64,000 bases of DNA, from NCBI RefSeq assembly GCF_003545715.1, contig NZ_QVNU01000003.1, positions 434,001-498,000 on the forward strand, written 5' to 3'. Shown here piece by piece: positions 43,249 to 51,751 of this stretch. How positions within the stretch are numbered: the stretch's first letter is position 1; each line of letters opens with the position of its first letter. Made by a program: the position numbers and the translations under genes. A model generated the notes under the pieces. The model saw only the letters and a list, made by a program, of their open reading frames with translations, was not told the DNA's origin and did not search any database. This DNA is from Taibaiella koreensis. GTDB taxonomy: Bacteria; Bacteroidota; Bacteroidia; Chitinophagales; Chitinophagaceae.

Positions 43249-44418
43249 ATGAGAACGATCTTGTTGGCCGGCGTATTGCTGTTATCATCCGGCCTCTTTG
43301 CCCGCTGTAGTGCGAAGCCCGGATCGGCTGCCGGGGCTGCCGACCCGCAAACAGAGCACAAGGTTTCCGACGCGGATAACACGCGTGTGCAGGTGGCTTT
43401 ACTGCTCGATACATCCAACAGTATGGACGGCCTTATCGACCAGGCCAAGTCACGCCTGTGGAATATTGTCAATACGCTGACAACCCTGAAATACAAGGGT
43501 AAGGCCCCGGTAGTGGAAATTGCCTTGTACGAGTATGGTAACGACGGGCTGCCGGCTGAAGAGAACTATATACGCCAGGTAACACCGCTTACCAGCGACC
43601 TGGACCTCATCTCGGAAAAGCTGTTTGCCCTGAGGACCAACGGCGGCAACGAGTATTGCGGCGCCGTAATCGGACAGGCGGTGAAGAAGCTCCGGTGGAG
43701 CGGCCGCGCCGCCGATATGAAGCTCATCTACATCGCCGGCAACGAGCCTTTCAACCAGGGAAGCATCAGCTATAAGGAAATGATCAGCGACGCCATAACC
43801 CGGGATATTTATGTCAATACGATCTTTTGCGGCAACAGGGAAGAAGGCATTGATACCTGGTGGAAGGACGGGGCAGAAAAAGGGAAAGGCAAATATTTCA
43901 ATATTGATCCGGACCGTAAAGTGAGGTTTGTGGAAACCCCTTACGACAAGCGGATAGAAGCCTGCAACGAAAAGATGAACAGGACCTATATCGGGTATGG
44001 TGCGGCCGGTGCAGCGAGAAAGAGCAGCCAGGCGCAACAGGATGCCAATGCGCGTACGCTTTCCGCAGCAAATTATACAGAGCGTGCCGTAAGCAAATCG
44101 AAGGCGATGTATAAGAATGCGGAATGGGATATCGTGGACAAGGTAAAAGATGACAAACGGGCTTTGGACAAGCTGTCGCAGGAGGAAATGCCGCAGGAAC
44201 TGAAAGGCAAGAGTAAGGCAGAAGCTGCCACGATCATTGCCGCGAAGGCTAAAGAAAGAGATGAATTGCAAAAAGAGATTGCGGCGCTGGGCAAGGAACG
44301 ACAGGCTTATATCGACAAAGCACTAGAAAAGGAAAGCGGTGAAGACGACCTTGGCGCTGCGATCAACAACACCATTCTCGAATTGGCCAGGACCAAGGGC
44401 TATGTGGCCGCCCAATAA
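43249..44418 (+). CDS. Exported von Willebrand factor A domain protein
   Basis: 389 residues from ATG 43249 (MRTILLAGVLLLSSG). Signal peptide; the FARC sequence is a poor lipobox, so lipidation is doubtful. A vWA domain (about 50-260) with an intact MIDAS start DTSNSM, a TNGGNEYCGAVIG segment and IAGNEPFNQG. The last ~120 residues are strongly charged and helical (KAKERDELQKEIAALGKERQAY), probably a coiled coil. It probably binds a protein partner through a metal. It starts an operon with a rhodanese-like and a SIMPL protein, 21 and 23 bp apart. The function is unknown. Confidence 0.85.
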   Translation: MRTILLAGVLLLSSGLFARCSAKPGSAAGAADPQTEHKVSDADNTRVQVALLLDTSNSMDGLIDQAKSRLWNIVNTLTTLKYKGKAPVVEIALYEYGNDGLPAEENYIRQVTPLTSDLDLISEKLFALRTNGGNEYCGAVIGQAVKKLRWSGRAADMKLIYIAGNEPFNQGSISYKEMISDAITRDIYVNTIFCGNREEGIDTWWKDGAEKGKGKYFNIDPDRKVRFVETPYDKRIEACNEKMNRTYIGYGAAGAARKSSQAQQDANARTLSAANYTERAVSKSKAMYKNAEWDIVDKVKDDKRALDKLSQEEMPQELKGKSKAEAATIIAAKAKERDELQKEIAALGKERQAYIDKALEKESGEDDLGAAINNTILELARTKGYVAAQ

Positions 44419-44439
44419 TGCTTAACGCAACAACACTTT

Positions 44440-44997
44440 ATGAAAACCATCCGTTCTGTCCTCATTGCCTGTTTGTTGACGGGTATGTATAGTGAAGCTT
44501 CTGCGCAGGCATTGCCGGCGGCAAAGGTGAGCTTCGATGATTACGAAGCATTGGTAAAAGCGGTAAAGCCGCATAGGGAAAAACGGCTTGTCGGGCTGGA
44601 TCAATTCCTGGAAATGAGCCGGGAGAAAGGAGTTGTTCTATTAGATACCCGTTCGGATGCCATGTACCGCAGAAAACATATCAAAGGAGCGATACATCTC
44701 ACCTTTTCCGATTTCACCCAGGAGAACCTCGCAGCCTTGATACCCGATGTCGATACCCGGATCCTGATCTATTGCAACAACAATATCGATGGTGATCTGA
44801 GGGCCTTTGCTACCAAAGCTGTAGTGCCTGCGCTTGCCGGACCAAAAACAAAACCGGTTACGCTGGCTTTGAATATCCCTACCTATATTAATCTTTACGG
44901 CTACGGTTATACCAATGTCTACGAGCTCGCCGATCTGGTTCCTGTATGGAATAGTAAGCTTGTATTCGAAGGGACAGACGTGCCGGATCATGAGTAA
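44440..44997 (+). CDS. Exported rhodanese-like protein
   Basis: 185 residues: signal peptide ending ASAQ, then a rhodanese fold with VVLLDTRSDAMYRRKHIKGA and an active-site Cys in ILIYCNNN. The Cys loop CNNNIDG differs from the usual six-residue loop of thiosulfate sulfurtransferases and is closer to periplasmic rhodanese-like variants. The segment after it (NIPTYINLYGYGYTNVYEL) completes the last strand. It may handle a sulfur or redox reaction in the periplasm, or act as a binding module. Middle gene of the vWA operon. Confidence 0.82.
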   Translation: MKTIRSVLIACLLTGMYSEASAQALPAAKVSFDDYEALVKAVKPHREKRLVGLDQFLEMSREKGVVLLDTRSDAMYRRKHIKGAIHLTFSDFTQENLAALIPDVDTRILIYCNNNIDGDLRAFATKAVVPALAGPKTKPVTLALNIPTYINLYGYGYTNVYELADLVPVWNSKLVFEGTDVPDHE

Positions 44998-45020
44998 ACT
45001 TAATCAAGCAAATAACAACA

Positions 45021-45743
45021 ATGTACTACATGAAAAAAAGCCTTGTGGCGATAATACTGCTCTTCGCTATGCACCCTGTATGGGGCCAGGCAATTGCCGT
45101 TACAGAGGATAAACCCTATATCGATGTTACTGGGGTGGTGGAAAAGGAGCTCGTTCCCGACGAGATCTATATCCGTATTACCCTTCAGGAAAAGTATGAT
45201 AAAAGAGAAAAGGTCGGCATTGAAGTACAGGAAGAGCAGATGATGACGGCGTTCAAAGATGCCGGGATCCATCTCAACAACCTGTACCTGGCCGATGCTG
45301 ATGCCGGCTATGTGCGCATTAAGCGGAGCAAGGATGAAGTGCTGACCTCAAAAACATTTACCCTGATGGTAAGCCAGGTGAAAGAGGTAGCGCGGGTATT
45401 TCTCGAACTGGATAAGCTGGATATCCGGAATGCGGGGATACAGCGTGTGGACTATTCAGCAATGGATAGCATAAGGAAGGTAATGCGTATTGAAGCGATT
45501 AAAGCGGCCAGGGCAAAGTCTGACTATTTGCTGGCCGCAATAGGACAACAGACGGGCAAAGCGCTTATTGTGCAGGAAAGGGATAACAGTGGCTTTGACC
45601 AGGGCATCGTAAACGTACAGCATAAAAGCGGCTACCAGGAACAGCACAGTGAAAATGGCTATAACCTGGGGCTGAGAGACGATCTGCGTTTTGAGAAAAT
45701 GAAGCTGAGCGCTTCGGTCTATGTCAGGTTCCAGATCCATTAG
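45021..45743 (+). CDS. Exported SIMPL-domain (DUF541) protein
   Basis: 240 residues; a start at ATG 45030 (MKKSLVAIILLF) is equally possible and gives a cleaner signal peptide ending VWGQ. The mature protein shows the SIMPL pattern: IDVTGVVEKELVPDEIYIRITLQ at the start, central helix with AVTFKDAGI-like elements, a SKTFTLMV strand and the final LSASVYVRFQI strand. SIMPL proteins are oligomeric, often channel-like assemblies in the periplasm or outer membrane; their role is poorly known. Last gene of the operon. Confidence 0.85.
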   Translation: MYYMKKSLVAIILLFAMHPVWGQAIAVTEDKPYIDVTGVVEKELVPDEIYIRITLQEKYDKREKVGIEVQEEQMMTAFKDAGIHLNNLYLADADAGYVRIKRSKDEVLTSKTFTLMVSQVKEVARVFLELDKLDIRNAGIQRVDYSAMDSIRKVMRIEAIKAARAKSDYLLAAIGQQTGKALIVQERDNSGFDQGIVNVQHKSGYQEQHSENGYNLGLRDDLRFEKMKLSASVYVRFQIH

Positions 45744-45885
45744 CTGCGGTTTAACTTTAATTAACCCTGAATCTATCGGATTACCCTTTCAACCCTTACC
45801 CCGAATTAATTTTTGTGCCCGGGAAAGGCTTTGAACAAGCTCTCTTAGTGCCCCTATATAACCCAGTTGCGTCTGATGGCCTTGC

Positions 45886-45911
45886 CTGAAGACGTAACAC
45901 GCCGTCTTCAG
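45886..45911. other. Hairpin in the gap between the SIMPL gene and ndk
   Basis: CTGAAGACG (45886-45894) pairs perfectly with CGTCTTCAG (45903-45911). There is no T-run. The remaining part of the 248-bp gap (45744-45991) holds only the ndk terminator; no small gene was recognised. Confidence 0.4.
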
Positions 45912-45934
45912 CAAAGTGAGCTGTATTAACCTTT

Positions 45935-45973
45935 AAAGAAGAAGCCTCTTTCCGGTTGAAGGAAAGAGGCTTC
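45935..45973 (-). terminator. Rho-independent terminator after ndk
   Basis: A perfect 13-bp stem (GAAGCCTCTTTCC at 45941-45953, complement at 45961-45973), 7-base loop, followed on the minus strand by TTCTTTAAAG. It lies 18 bp after the ndk stop. Confidence 0.82.
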
Positions 45974-45991
45974 GTTATCGTAGTGCTCGGC

Positions 45992-46408
45992 TTAGAAACG
46001 TTCGGTCATGCTAAAAAAGAAGTCGCCTTCGATCCTGGCATTCTCATCGCTATCGGAACCGTGTACAGCATTTTCACCTATAGATTTGGCGTATTGCTTA
46101 CGGATCGTGCCTTCTGCTGCGTCAGCAGGATTGGTCGCACCAATCAGTGTGCGGAAATCGGCTACTGCATTTTCTTTTTCGAGGATGGCAGCAACAATGG
46201 GGCCGCTGCTCATAAAGTCAACCAGCTCGCCGTAGAAAGGGCGCTCTTTGTGTACTTCATAGAATTTACCCGCCTGCTCTTTGCTCAGCTGGGTGTATTT
46301 CATAGCAACGATCCTGAAGCCGCCGCCATTGATCTTATCAAGGATACCACCGATATAGTTGGAAGATACGGCATCGGGCTTGATCATTGTGAATGTTCTG
46401 TTGGACAT
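45992..46408 (-). CDS. ndk: Nucleoside diphosphate kinase
   Basis: 138 residues from ATG 46408 ([14 protein letters not shown]); the upstream frame extension is not part of the family. NDK exchanges phosphates between nucleoside di- and triphosphates through a phospho-histidine. The N-terminal TMIKPDAV strand, [16 protein letters not shown] segment and the active-site His in [12 protein letters not shown] are all present, and FF at the C-terminus ends a normal-length protein. Essential housekeeping enzyme. Confidence 0.96.
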   Translation of the reverse strand: MSNRTFTMIKPDAVSSNYIGGILDKINGGGFRIVAMKYTQLSKEQAGKFYEVHKERPFYGELVDFMSSGPIVAAILEKENAVADFRTLIGATNPADAAEGTIRKQYAKSIGENAVHGSDSDENARIEGDFFFSMTERF

Positions 46409-46672
46409 TTTCTTTTGTTTTTGGATTTGCGCCGCAAAAATAAGCATTATTCTTTCCATTGGAAAATCGATCTTTTCTTTTGTATATATTTTTTTGAACA
46501 TGCTTCAGGAGGCGTTGCAACCGATCACTGGCACACCTGATCAAGGATGAATAAGCATATATTGAAAGTCTTTGCCAGTAAATACAGGAACGGCGACCGG
46601 TTTTACAGGCTTCATCGGGAACACCAATGGCCTCCGCCATGTCCCGGCTTACTCATCGCTGATATTTGTGCC

Positions 46673-46688
46673 ATAGCTGGCCAGCTAT
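46673..46688. other. 16-bp perfect palindrome next to the palindromic element
   Basis: ATAGCTGG directly followed by its complement CCAGCTAT. It ends one base before the left duplication of the element at 46698-46830, in the 459-bp gap between ndk and the pectate-lyase-like gene. It may be an operator for a dimeric regulator or a structural hot spot. Confidence 0.5.
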
Positions 46689-46689
46689 A

Positions 46690-46838
46690 AATGTTTATCT
46701 GAGTATCCGGATATAGGAAACAAAGCCGGTCCTTGAGCTTGTCGAAAGGACAAAGATGGTGCTTCGACAAGCTCAGCAACCGTTAGCCGGAAGCAAATTG
46801 TATCATGTTCCCTATATCCGGATAGTCACTAATGTTTA
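46690..46838. mobile_element. MITE-like palindromic element, copy 1 (with 8-bp duplication)
   Basis: The element (46698-46830) has terminal inverted repeats around GAGTATCCGGATAT at the left and ATATCCGGATAGTC at the right. Inside is a second pair around TTGAGCTTGTCGAA and TTCGACAAGCTCAG. The flanks carry the same 8 bases AATGTTTA (46690-46697 and 46831-46838), as left by insertion. A related copy lies at 54640. There is no coding capacity, so it would have to be moved by an enzyme encoded elsewhere. Confidence 0.75.
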
Positions 46839-46867
46839 TTCCATCCATAAAACCGAACCAAAACATC

Positions 46868-48199
46868 ATGGCAGTTTTAAATGTAAAAGATTACGGCGCT
46901 ATAGGCGATGGCCTGACAGACGACACGCCGGCCTTTGTTAACGCGCTCAACGACCTGAATAATGTGTATGAGAAAGGATACCTCTATTGTCCTTCGGGCA
47001 CCTATGTGATCCATCAACAGCTGGAGATCAAAAAGCCCTTTATTGGTATTAAAGGCGATGGCATCCAGACGACAGCTCTGCAGTTTGCAGGAAGTGGTCT
47101 GAAGCTGAATCCCGCCGCTACAGGCTTTCACGACTTTTCTTTTGCCGTTGTGGAAGAGTTGACGATCAATGGGCCGGGGCTTTCCGGTTCCGGTTACAAT
47201 TCTATAGGTATAGATATACCCGAAGGAAATTTCTATTTTCTCAGTCGCTTTTTGATTCAGAGCTTCGACATCGGTATCAACGCCGTTACAGCTGTATTGT
47301 CCAAGTTCAGTGACTTTTCTATCACCAATTGTAAGATCGGCGCCAAATTCCGTGGCGGCAGCAATGCGACTTCTATTATTAACGGTAATATAAGAGGTTG
47401 TACAGAGATCGGCATCGATGAAAAAGATTCAATCAGCTTCTTTATTTCCAATACGGATATCGAAGCGATTGGAGATAAGGTGGCGATACCAGGAACCGAC
47501 CCGGTGCAGTACAAATACCTAAATGGCGTTTCAATTAAGACTGCCGGCTATATGAATATCCGCGACTGCCATTTTGAGACGAGTGAAACCGTTCTGGGAT
47601 TGGCGGCCGGCAATTGTGAAGTGCTGATGCAAGATTCCTTTATCTATGATTGCACCAATGGTATAAAGCAGTTGGATCCTACGCTTTCCGGCCGGTTCAC
47701 TTTCCTTAACCTTATGTTCCTCAGTGTGGACACGGAATTTGATATTCCGGATACAAACCTGTACCGGATTGAGAACATTACCTCCCGGCTGGGAACATCG
47801 CCCTGGTGGAAGGAGCCTGTAATTAACGCCAATCCAAAGAAAGGAGTGGTGCATAAAGTGCTCTGCGATGGCACCGGTTATATCGACGCAGGTATGATGA
47901 TCAACGGAAAAGAGGTGGAAACAGCCTATAAATTTAGCGATGAGATCGCTGTAGGCGTCATTCCAGCCAACAGTACTGTGACATTCTCAGTCACTACTCC
48001 GCCCAGTATTAAGGTGAGCGAGTGGGGCGATGTGGTGCAATCGGCGATTGTTTCTTATACCGTGCCTCCCGGGCTGTTATGGAATACTTCCATACATCAG
48101 TTTACGCTCGATACGATCGTGCTTAATATTACCAACACTACCGGTACCGCGATCAATGTAGGCACGCGTATCTTCAGGTTTAACATCACTACATTTTGA
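46868..48199 (+). CDS. Pectate-lyase-3-like beta-helix protein
   Basis: 443 residues from ATG 46868 (MAVLNVKDYGAIGDG); an ATG at 46832 in the same frame lies next to the palindromic element and is less likely. The N-terminal LNVKDYGAIGDGLTDDTPAFVNAL segment is the classic start of Pectate_lyase_3/GH28-like right-handed beta-helices, also found in phage tail spikes. Many short strands follow with NGDIDG-type turns, and a beta-sandwich-like C-terminus (TLDTIVLNITNTTGTA). No signal peptide is seen, which is unusual for a Bacteroidota polysaccharide lyase and fits an appendage or phage-like particle. No other phage gene is present. Confidence 0.82.
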   Translation: MAVLNVKDYGAIGDGLTDDTPAFVNALNDLNNVYEKGYLYCPSGTYVIHQQLEIKKPFIGIKGDGIQTTALQFAGSGLKLNPAATGFHDFSFAVVEELTINGPGLSGSGYNSIGIDIPEGNFYFLSRFLIQSFDIGINAVTAVLSKFSDFSITNCKIGAKFRGGSNATSIINGNIRGCTEIGIDEKDSISFFISNTDIEAIGDKVAIPGTDPVQYKYLNGVSIKTAGYMNIRDCHFETSETVLGLAAGNCEVLMQDSFIYDCTNGIKQLDPTLSGRFTFLNLMFLSVDTEFDIPDTNLYRIENITSRLGTSPWWKEPVINANPKKGVVHKVLCDGTGYIDAGMMINGKEVETAYKFSDEIAVGVIPANSTVTFSVTTPPSIKVSEWGDVVQSAIVSYTVPPGLLWNTSIHQFTLDTIVLNITNTTGTAINVGTRIFRFNITTF

Positions 48200-48325
48200 T
48201 TTTCACGAAGAATAAAGTGATTTTGTCTGGCAGCAGAGCGATGGCCCTGCTGCCGGCTTTATAGGACCAGGGCCCTTATCGCAGGCTGTAAAGGAGCCAT
48301 TACCTGCCTTCTCCGGAATAAATAT

Positions 48326-48333
48326 TATCTTTG
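48326..48333 (+). promoter_or_regulatory. TAnnTTTG promoter box at the rocD start
   Basis: TATCTTTG, with the annotated ATG (48338) only 5 bp after it. Either the mRNA is leaderless or translation starts at the in-frame ATG at 48356. Confidence 0.5.
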
Positions 48334-48337
48334 CACT

Positions 48338-49570
48338 ATGCAAGATACGACGCACATGGCCCCTGTAACACAGGCCTATATCGACAAGGAAGAACAATAC
48401 GGCGCGCACAATTACCACCCGCTGCCCGTAGTGATCGAACGCGCCGAAGGCGTGTTCATGTGGGATGTGGAAGGTAAACGCTATTACGATTTCCTGTCCG
48501 GCTACTCGGCTGTGAACCAGGGACATTGCCATCCGAAGATCATTAAAGCTTTTATAGAGCAGGCGCAGAAGCTGACGCTCACATCACGGGCATTTCACAG
48601 CAACCTGCTGGGTGAATATGCCGAATACATTACGAAATATTTCGGCTACGACAAGGTATTGCCGATGAATACCGGCGTGGAAGCCGTGGAGACCGCGCTG
48701 AAGCTGGCCCGCCGCTGGGCTTACCAGGTAAAGGGCGTGCCGGAAAATAAAGCGAAGATCATTACCGTGGAGGGCAATTTTCACGGACGCACGCTCAATG
48801 TAATTTCCTTCAGCACCGATCCCTCGGCCCGCAACGACTTTGGTCCCTTTATGCCAGGTTATGTGATCATTCCCTACAACGATACCCAGGCGCTTGAAAA
48901 AGCGTTGCAGGATCCCGATGTAGCGGGCTTCCTGGTAGAACCCATACAGGGTGAAGCCGGTGTCAAGGTGCCCGATGAGGGTTACCTGGCCAAAGCCGCG
49001 GAAATGTGCCGTGCCGCCAACGTGCTATTCCTGGCCGATGAGATACAGACCGGCCTGGCGCGTACAGGCAAAATGCTGGCTTGCGACCACGAGAATGTAC
49101 GTCCCGATATCCTGATCCTGGGTAAGGCGCTCAGCGGTGGTACGTTACCTGTATCTGCTGTGCTGGCCGATGACGAGATCATGATGACCATTAAGCCCGG
49201 CGATCATGGCTCTACGTACGGCGGCAATCCACTGGCCTGCAAGGTGGCTATCGTGGCACTGGAAGTGCTGAAAGAAGAAAAGATGGCCGAAAATGCGGCG
49301 ACACTGGGCCAGTACTTCCGCGATAAGCTCAATGCGCTCCATCATCCTTGTATTGCGCTGGTGCGTGGTAAGGGATTGCTTAACGCGATCGTGATCCGTC
49401 ACGACAATCCCGACGCCGCCTGGGATCTTTGCCTTCAGCTCAAGGAGAACGGCCTGCTGGCCAAGCCCACACACGGCGATAAGATCCGTTTTGCACCGCC
49501 GCTTACAATTACACAAGAGCAGATCGACGATTGCGTTGCGATCATTGAAAAGAGCCTTCAGGCGCTTTAA
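48338..49570 (+). CDS. rocD: Ornithine-oxo-acid aminotransferase
   Basis: 410 residues. PLP-dependent class III aminotransferase converting ornithine and 2-oxoglutarate to glutamate semialdehyde and glutamate. The start [43 protein letters not shown] is characteristic of ornithine aminotransferase. [17 protein letters not shown], the [14 protein letters not shown] segment and the PLP Lys in ILGKALSGG are all in place, as is [10 protein letters not shown]. The promoter box 5 bp before the first ATG suggests a leaderless transcript or a start at ATG 48356. Followed by a terminator. Confidence 0.94.
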   Translation: MQDTTHMAPVTQAYIDKEEQYGAHNYHPLPVVIERAEGVFMWDVEGKRYYDFLSGYSAVNQGHCHPKIIKAFIEQAQKLTLTSRAFHSNLLGEYAEYITKYFGYDKVLPMNTGVEAVETALKLARRWAYQVKGVPENKAKIITVEGNFHGRTLNVISFSTDPSARNDFGPFMPGYVIIPYNDTQALEKALQDPDVAGFLVEPIQGEAGVKVPDEGYLAKAAEMCRAANVLFLADEIQTGLARTGKMLACDHENVRPDILILGKALSGGTLPVSAVLADDEIMMTIKPGDHGSTYGGNPLACKVAIVALEVLKEEKMAENAATLGQYFRDKLNALHHPCIALVRGKGLLNAIVIRHDNPDAAWDLCLQLKENGLLAKPTHGDKIRFAPPLTITQEQIDDCVAIIEKSLQAL

Positions 49571-49593
49571 TATCCTTATATAAAATATTTTCA

Positions 49594-49627
49594 GGCTCCC
49601 CGGCGCAACGCTGTGGGAGCCCTTTTT
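49594..49627 (+). terminator. Rho-independent terminator after rocD
   Basis: Stem GGCTCCC (49594-49600) with GGGAGCC (49615-49621), 14-base loop, then CTTTTT, 24 bp after the rocD stop. Confidence 0.82.
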
Positions 49628-49748
49628 ATGTATCCGTTCTCCTGCACTGGAAATACCTGCCGGTATATTTGCTCATCATTATTTTATGACTTTTGTCAAA
49701 AGATAAGTCATCTGCTGCGTCTAATATTGATCAACCAAATCCCGTTTT

Positions 49749-50483
49749 ATGTTGATCATTATTTTTATCGCTTTTGCTTTCTGTTTCCTGCTGGAGAAGA
49801 TCAGGCCGGGTTGGCGGTTGCCCGAGGTCCCTACCTGGACGATTCGGGTGCTGGCCGTTAACTTTGTGCAGCTGACTATAGTTGTGATTGCCGGCTATAC
49901 CTGGGAGCGCTGGCTTTCGGCGGTTTCCCTGTTCAGGCTTTCGAAGCACCTACCCGACGCTGCCGGTGGTATCATCGCTTACTTTATTGCCACCTTTATC
50001 TTTTATTGGTGGCATCGCTGGCGGCATACGGTCGACTGGCTCTGGCGGGGCTTTCACCAGATACATCACAGTCCGCAACGCCTGGAAGTGATCACTTCTT
50101 TTTATAAGCATCCGCTGGAAATGACGGTCAACTCCATTATCGGCAGCTTGCTGGTATACACCTTTCTTGGTCTGAATATGGAGGCTGGCGGCATCTATAC
50201 GTTGTGCACTGCGCTTGGTGAGTTTTTTTACCATACCAATGTCAAGACGCCCCGCTGGGTAGGCTATATTTTCCAACGCCCGGAGATGCACCGGATCCAC
50301 CATGAGCACGAAAAGCATAGCAACAATTACGGTGATATTGTATGGTGGGATATGCTGTTCGGCACCTATGAAAACCCCAGGGAATTCCGGTCGACCTGCG
50401 GCTTCGATAATGCAAAAGAGCAACGATTGCTGGACATGATCCGTTTCCGGGATGTGCATAAAGAGGAGACTACAGCGGAATGA
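49749..50483 (+). CDS. Fatty acid hydroxylase / sterol desaturase family membrane protein
   Basis: 244 residues with four or so membrane helices. The di-iron histidine clusters of the family are complete: HRWRH, then HQIHHS, and near the end HRIHHEHEKHSNNYGD with the following WWDMLFGTY. These enzymes hydroxylate or desaturate lipids or sterols with O2. In Bacteroidota they occur in carotenoid, ornithine-lipid or sphingolipid modification, but no such neighbour is visible here. The gene stands alone after the rocD terminator and is followed 47 bp later by a transporter gene with its own promoter box. Confidence 0.88.
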   Translation: MLIIIFIAFAFCFLLEKIRPGWRLPEVPTWTIRVLAVNFVQLTIVVIAGYTWERWLSAVSLFRLSKHLPDAAGGIIAYFIATFIFYWWHRWRHTVDWLWRGFHQIHHSPQRLEVITSFYKHPLEMTVNSIIGSLLVYTFLGLNMEAGGIYTLCTALGEFFYHTNVKTPRWVGYIFQRPEMHRIHHEHEKHSNNYGDIVWWDMLFGTYENPREFRSTCGFDNAKEQRLLDMIRFRDVHKEETTAE

Positions 50484-50518
50484 AGGTTTGGCGATAAACA
50501 AATTGCGCGGCCAAAGGT

Positions 50519-50526
50519 TATCTTTG
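50519..50526 (+). promoter_or_regulatory. TAnnTTTG promoter box at the VIT-like gene start
   Basis: TATCTTTG, four bases before the ATG at 50531. This is the third case in the window of a box placed so close that the transcript would be leaderless. Confidence 0.5.
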
Positions 50527-50530
50527 TCCT

Positions 50531-51187
50531 ATGGCCACCGGGAAAAGATCCTCTTTGTTCCTCGTTAACGTCACAACCGGAATGTCCGATGGCATGCAGC
50601 TGTCCTTCACGGTAGTTGTGGCGGCGCAGCTACTGACCCAATCGGTAGCGGGTACCTTGTATGCCGGTATAGGCGCCGCTTTGCTGGGCGCCCTGGCTTT
50701 TGGCCTGGCCCGGATGCTTGGTGAAAAGGAAGAAATCAATCATCATCATCCTGGCCTGGGTATTGCCGAGGCAGAAGAAGAATTGTCGCTGATGCATACG
50801 ATCGGCATCGATCCGCAGCTTACGGCCGATGTAAAGGACAAGATGGCCGAAGAACGTGAGCAATGGCTCCGGGAAATACAGGAACACGGTCTGGGTTGGG
50901 AAACCTACGATGCAGGTAGGGCGCGCAACAGCGGATTGCAGACTGCCGGCGGTTTTCTTTGCGGCGGCCTATTGGTGTCGTTGTGTTTTGCTGCCCTATG
51001 CGCTATATGGCCTTCGGCATGGCCGGCATATAGTGTCGTATGGCTGCTGTTGTTCTTCACCGGCTGGTATAAGGGCCGGGCGATGGGAAAGCATCCTTTA
51101 CGTTATGCCCTGGTACAGGCCCTTTCCGGCATGATCGTCAGCCTGGCAGTAGTGGCGATCATGCTGTTGCTGCTGCACCGTAAATAA
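50531..51187 (+). CDS. VIT1/CCC1-type membrane protein
   Basis: 218 residues. An N-terminal helix pair (NVTTGMSDGMQLSFTVVVAAQ, then LYAGIGAALLGALAFGLARMLGEKEE), a central charged cytoplasmic stretch with acidic clusters (IAEAEEELSLM, DKMAEEREQW) and two to three C-terminal helices. This resembles VIT/CCC1 metal transporters, in which the charged loop binds metal before transport. The protein is slightly short and the usual GxxxG arrangement is only partly clear, so the assignment is by pattern only. It may move Fe2+ or Mn2+ out of the cytoplasm. Confidence 0.7.
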   Translation: MATGKRSSLFLVNVTTGMSDGMQLSFTVVVAAQLLTQSVAGTLYAGIGAALLGALAFGLARMLGEKEEINHHHPGLGIAEAEEELSLMHTIGIDPQLTADVKDKMAEEREQWLREIQEHGLGWETYDAGRARNSGLQTAGGFLCGGLLVSLCFAALCAIWPSAWPAYSVVWLLLFFTGWYKGRAMGKHPLRYALVQALSGMIVSLAVVAIMLLLLHRK

Positions 51188-51211
51188 AGCAGTCTTATAT
51201 TCGACGTCGGA

Positions 51212-51736
51212 TCAGTCTATCTTCAACGAGCTGAAAAACTGATCTTTCTCCTTAGTAGCATCGGCGCCTTCTTCAGCAAGCACGGTCAGCGCATAAATAT
51301 TAGCGCCTGCAAAATACACCTGCGCATAAAGGTTCTTATAGGGCACCGTTTCATCCGGCTTGTCCTTTTGCAGCACCAGTTCGTAGCCCATCTGGTTGCC
51401 GCGCGCGATCTTCTTCCGCGACACTACTTCTACCCCGGGATATTGCCCCAGCAGGCCCTGCAGGATCAGCTCTATGAAACCACTGTTGTTGTAATTGGCT
51501 GCGATCGTAGAAGAATCCACGCCAAACTGCGTCGCATCGATCACGGTAGCCATTCCCGTTATCTTTTGCTCCTGGTCCAGTGTGCTGAAGGTAATAGGGC
51601 CGGTAGCGCCCTGCATTTCCTGTGTCTTGCCGGGGAATACTACACTGGCGCGTTCGTCCAGCTTTACTTTGTGTTGGGCAAATGCCGCCGGGAGATATCC
51701 CGCAAGACATAAGCATAAAAAGGAAAATAGCTTCAT
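51212..51736 (-). CDS. Exported protein of unknown function
   Basis: 174 residues with a signal peptide (MKLFSFLCLCLAGYLPAAFAQ, cleavage after FAQ). The mature part is soluble, beta-rich with a central helix region (SSTIAANYNNSGFIELILQGLLGQ) and ends in KDQFFSSLKID. A tandem of VVSRKKIARG and MGYELVLQ suggests an alternating strand-loop fold. It lies 15 bp after the end of murF on the same strand, so it could share its transcript. No family was recognised. Confidence 0.78.
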   Translation of the reverse strand: MKLFSFLCLCLAGYLPAAFAQHKVKLDERASVVFPGKTQEMQGATGPITFSTLDQEQKITGMATVIDATQFGVDSSTIAANYNNSGFIELILQGLLGQYPGVEVVSRKKIARGNQMGYELVLQKDKPDETVPYKNLYAQVYFAGANIYALTVLAEEGADATKEKDQFFSSLKID

Positions 51737-51751
51737 ATTGTTTACATCAAT

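Noticed and set aside
46868-48199. Prophage remnant suggested by the tail-spike-like beta-helix protein
   Set aside because: No integrase, capsid, tail or lysis gene is nearby and the flanks are ordinary chromosomal genes.
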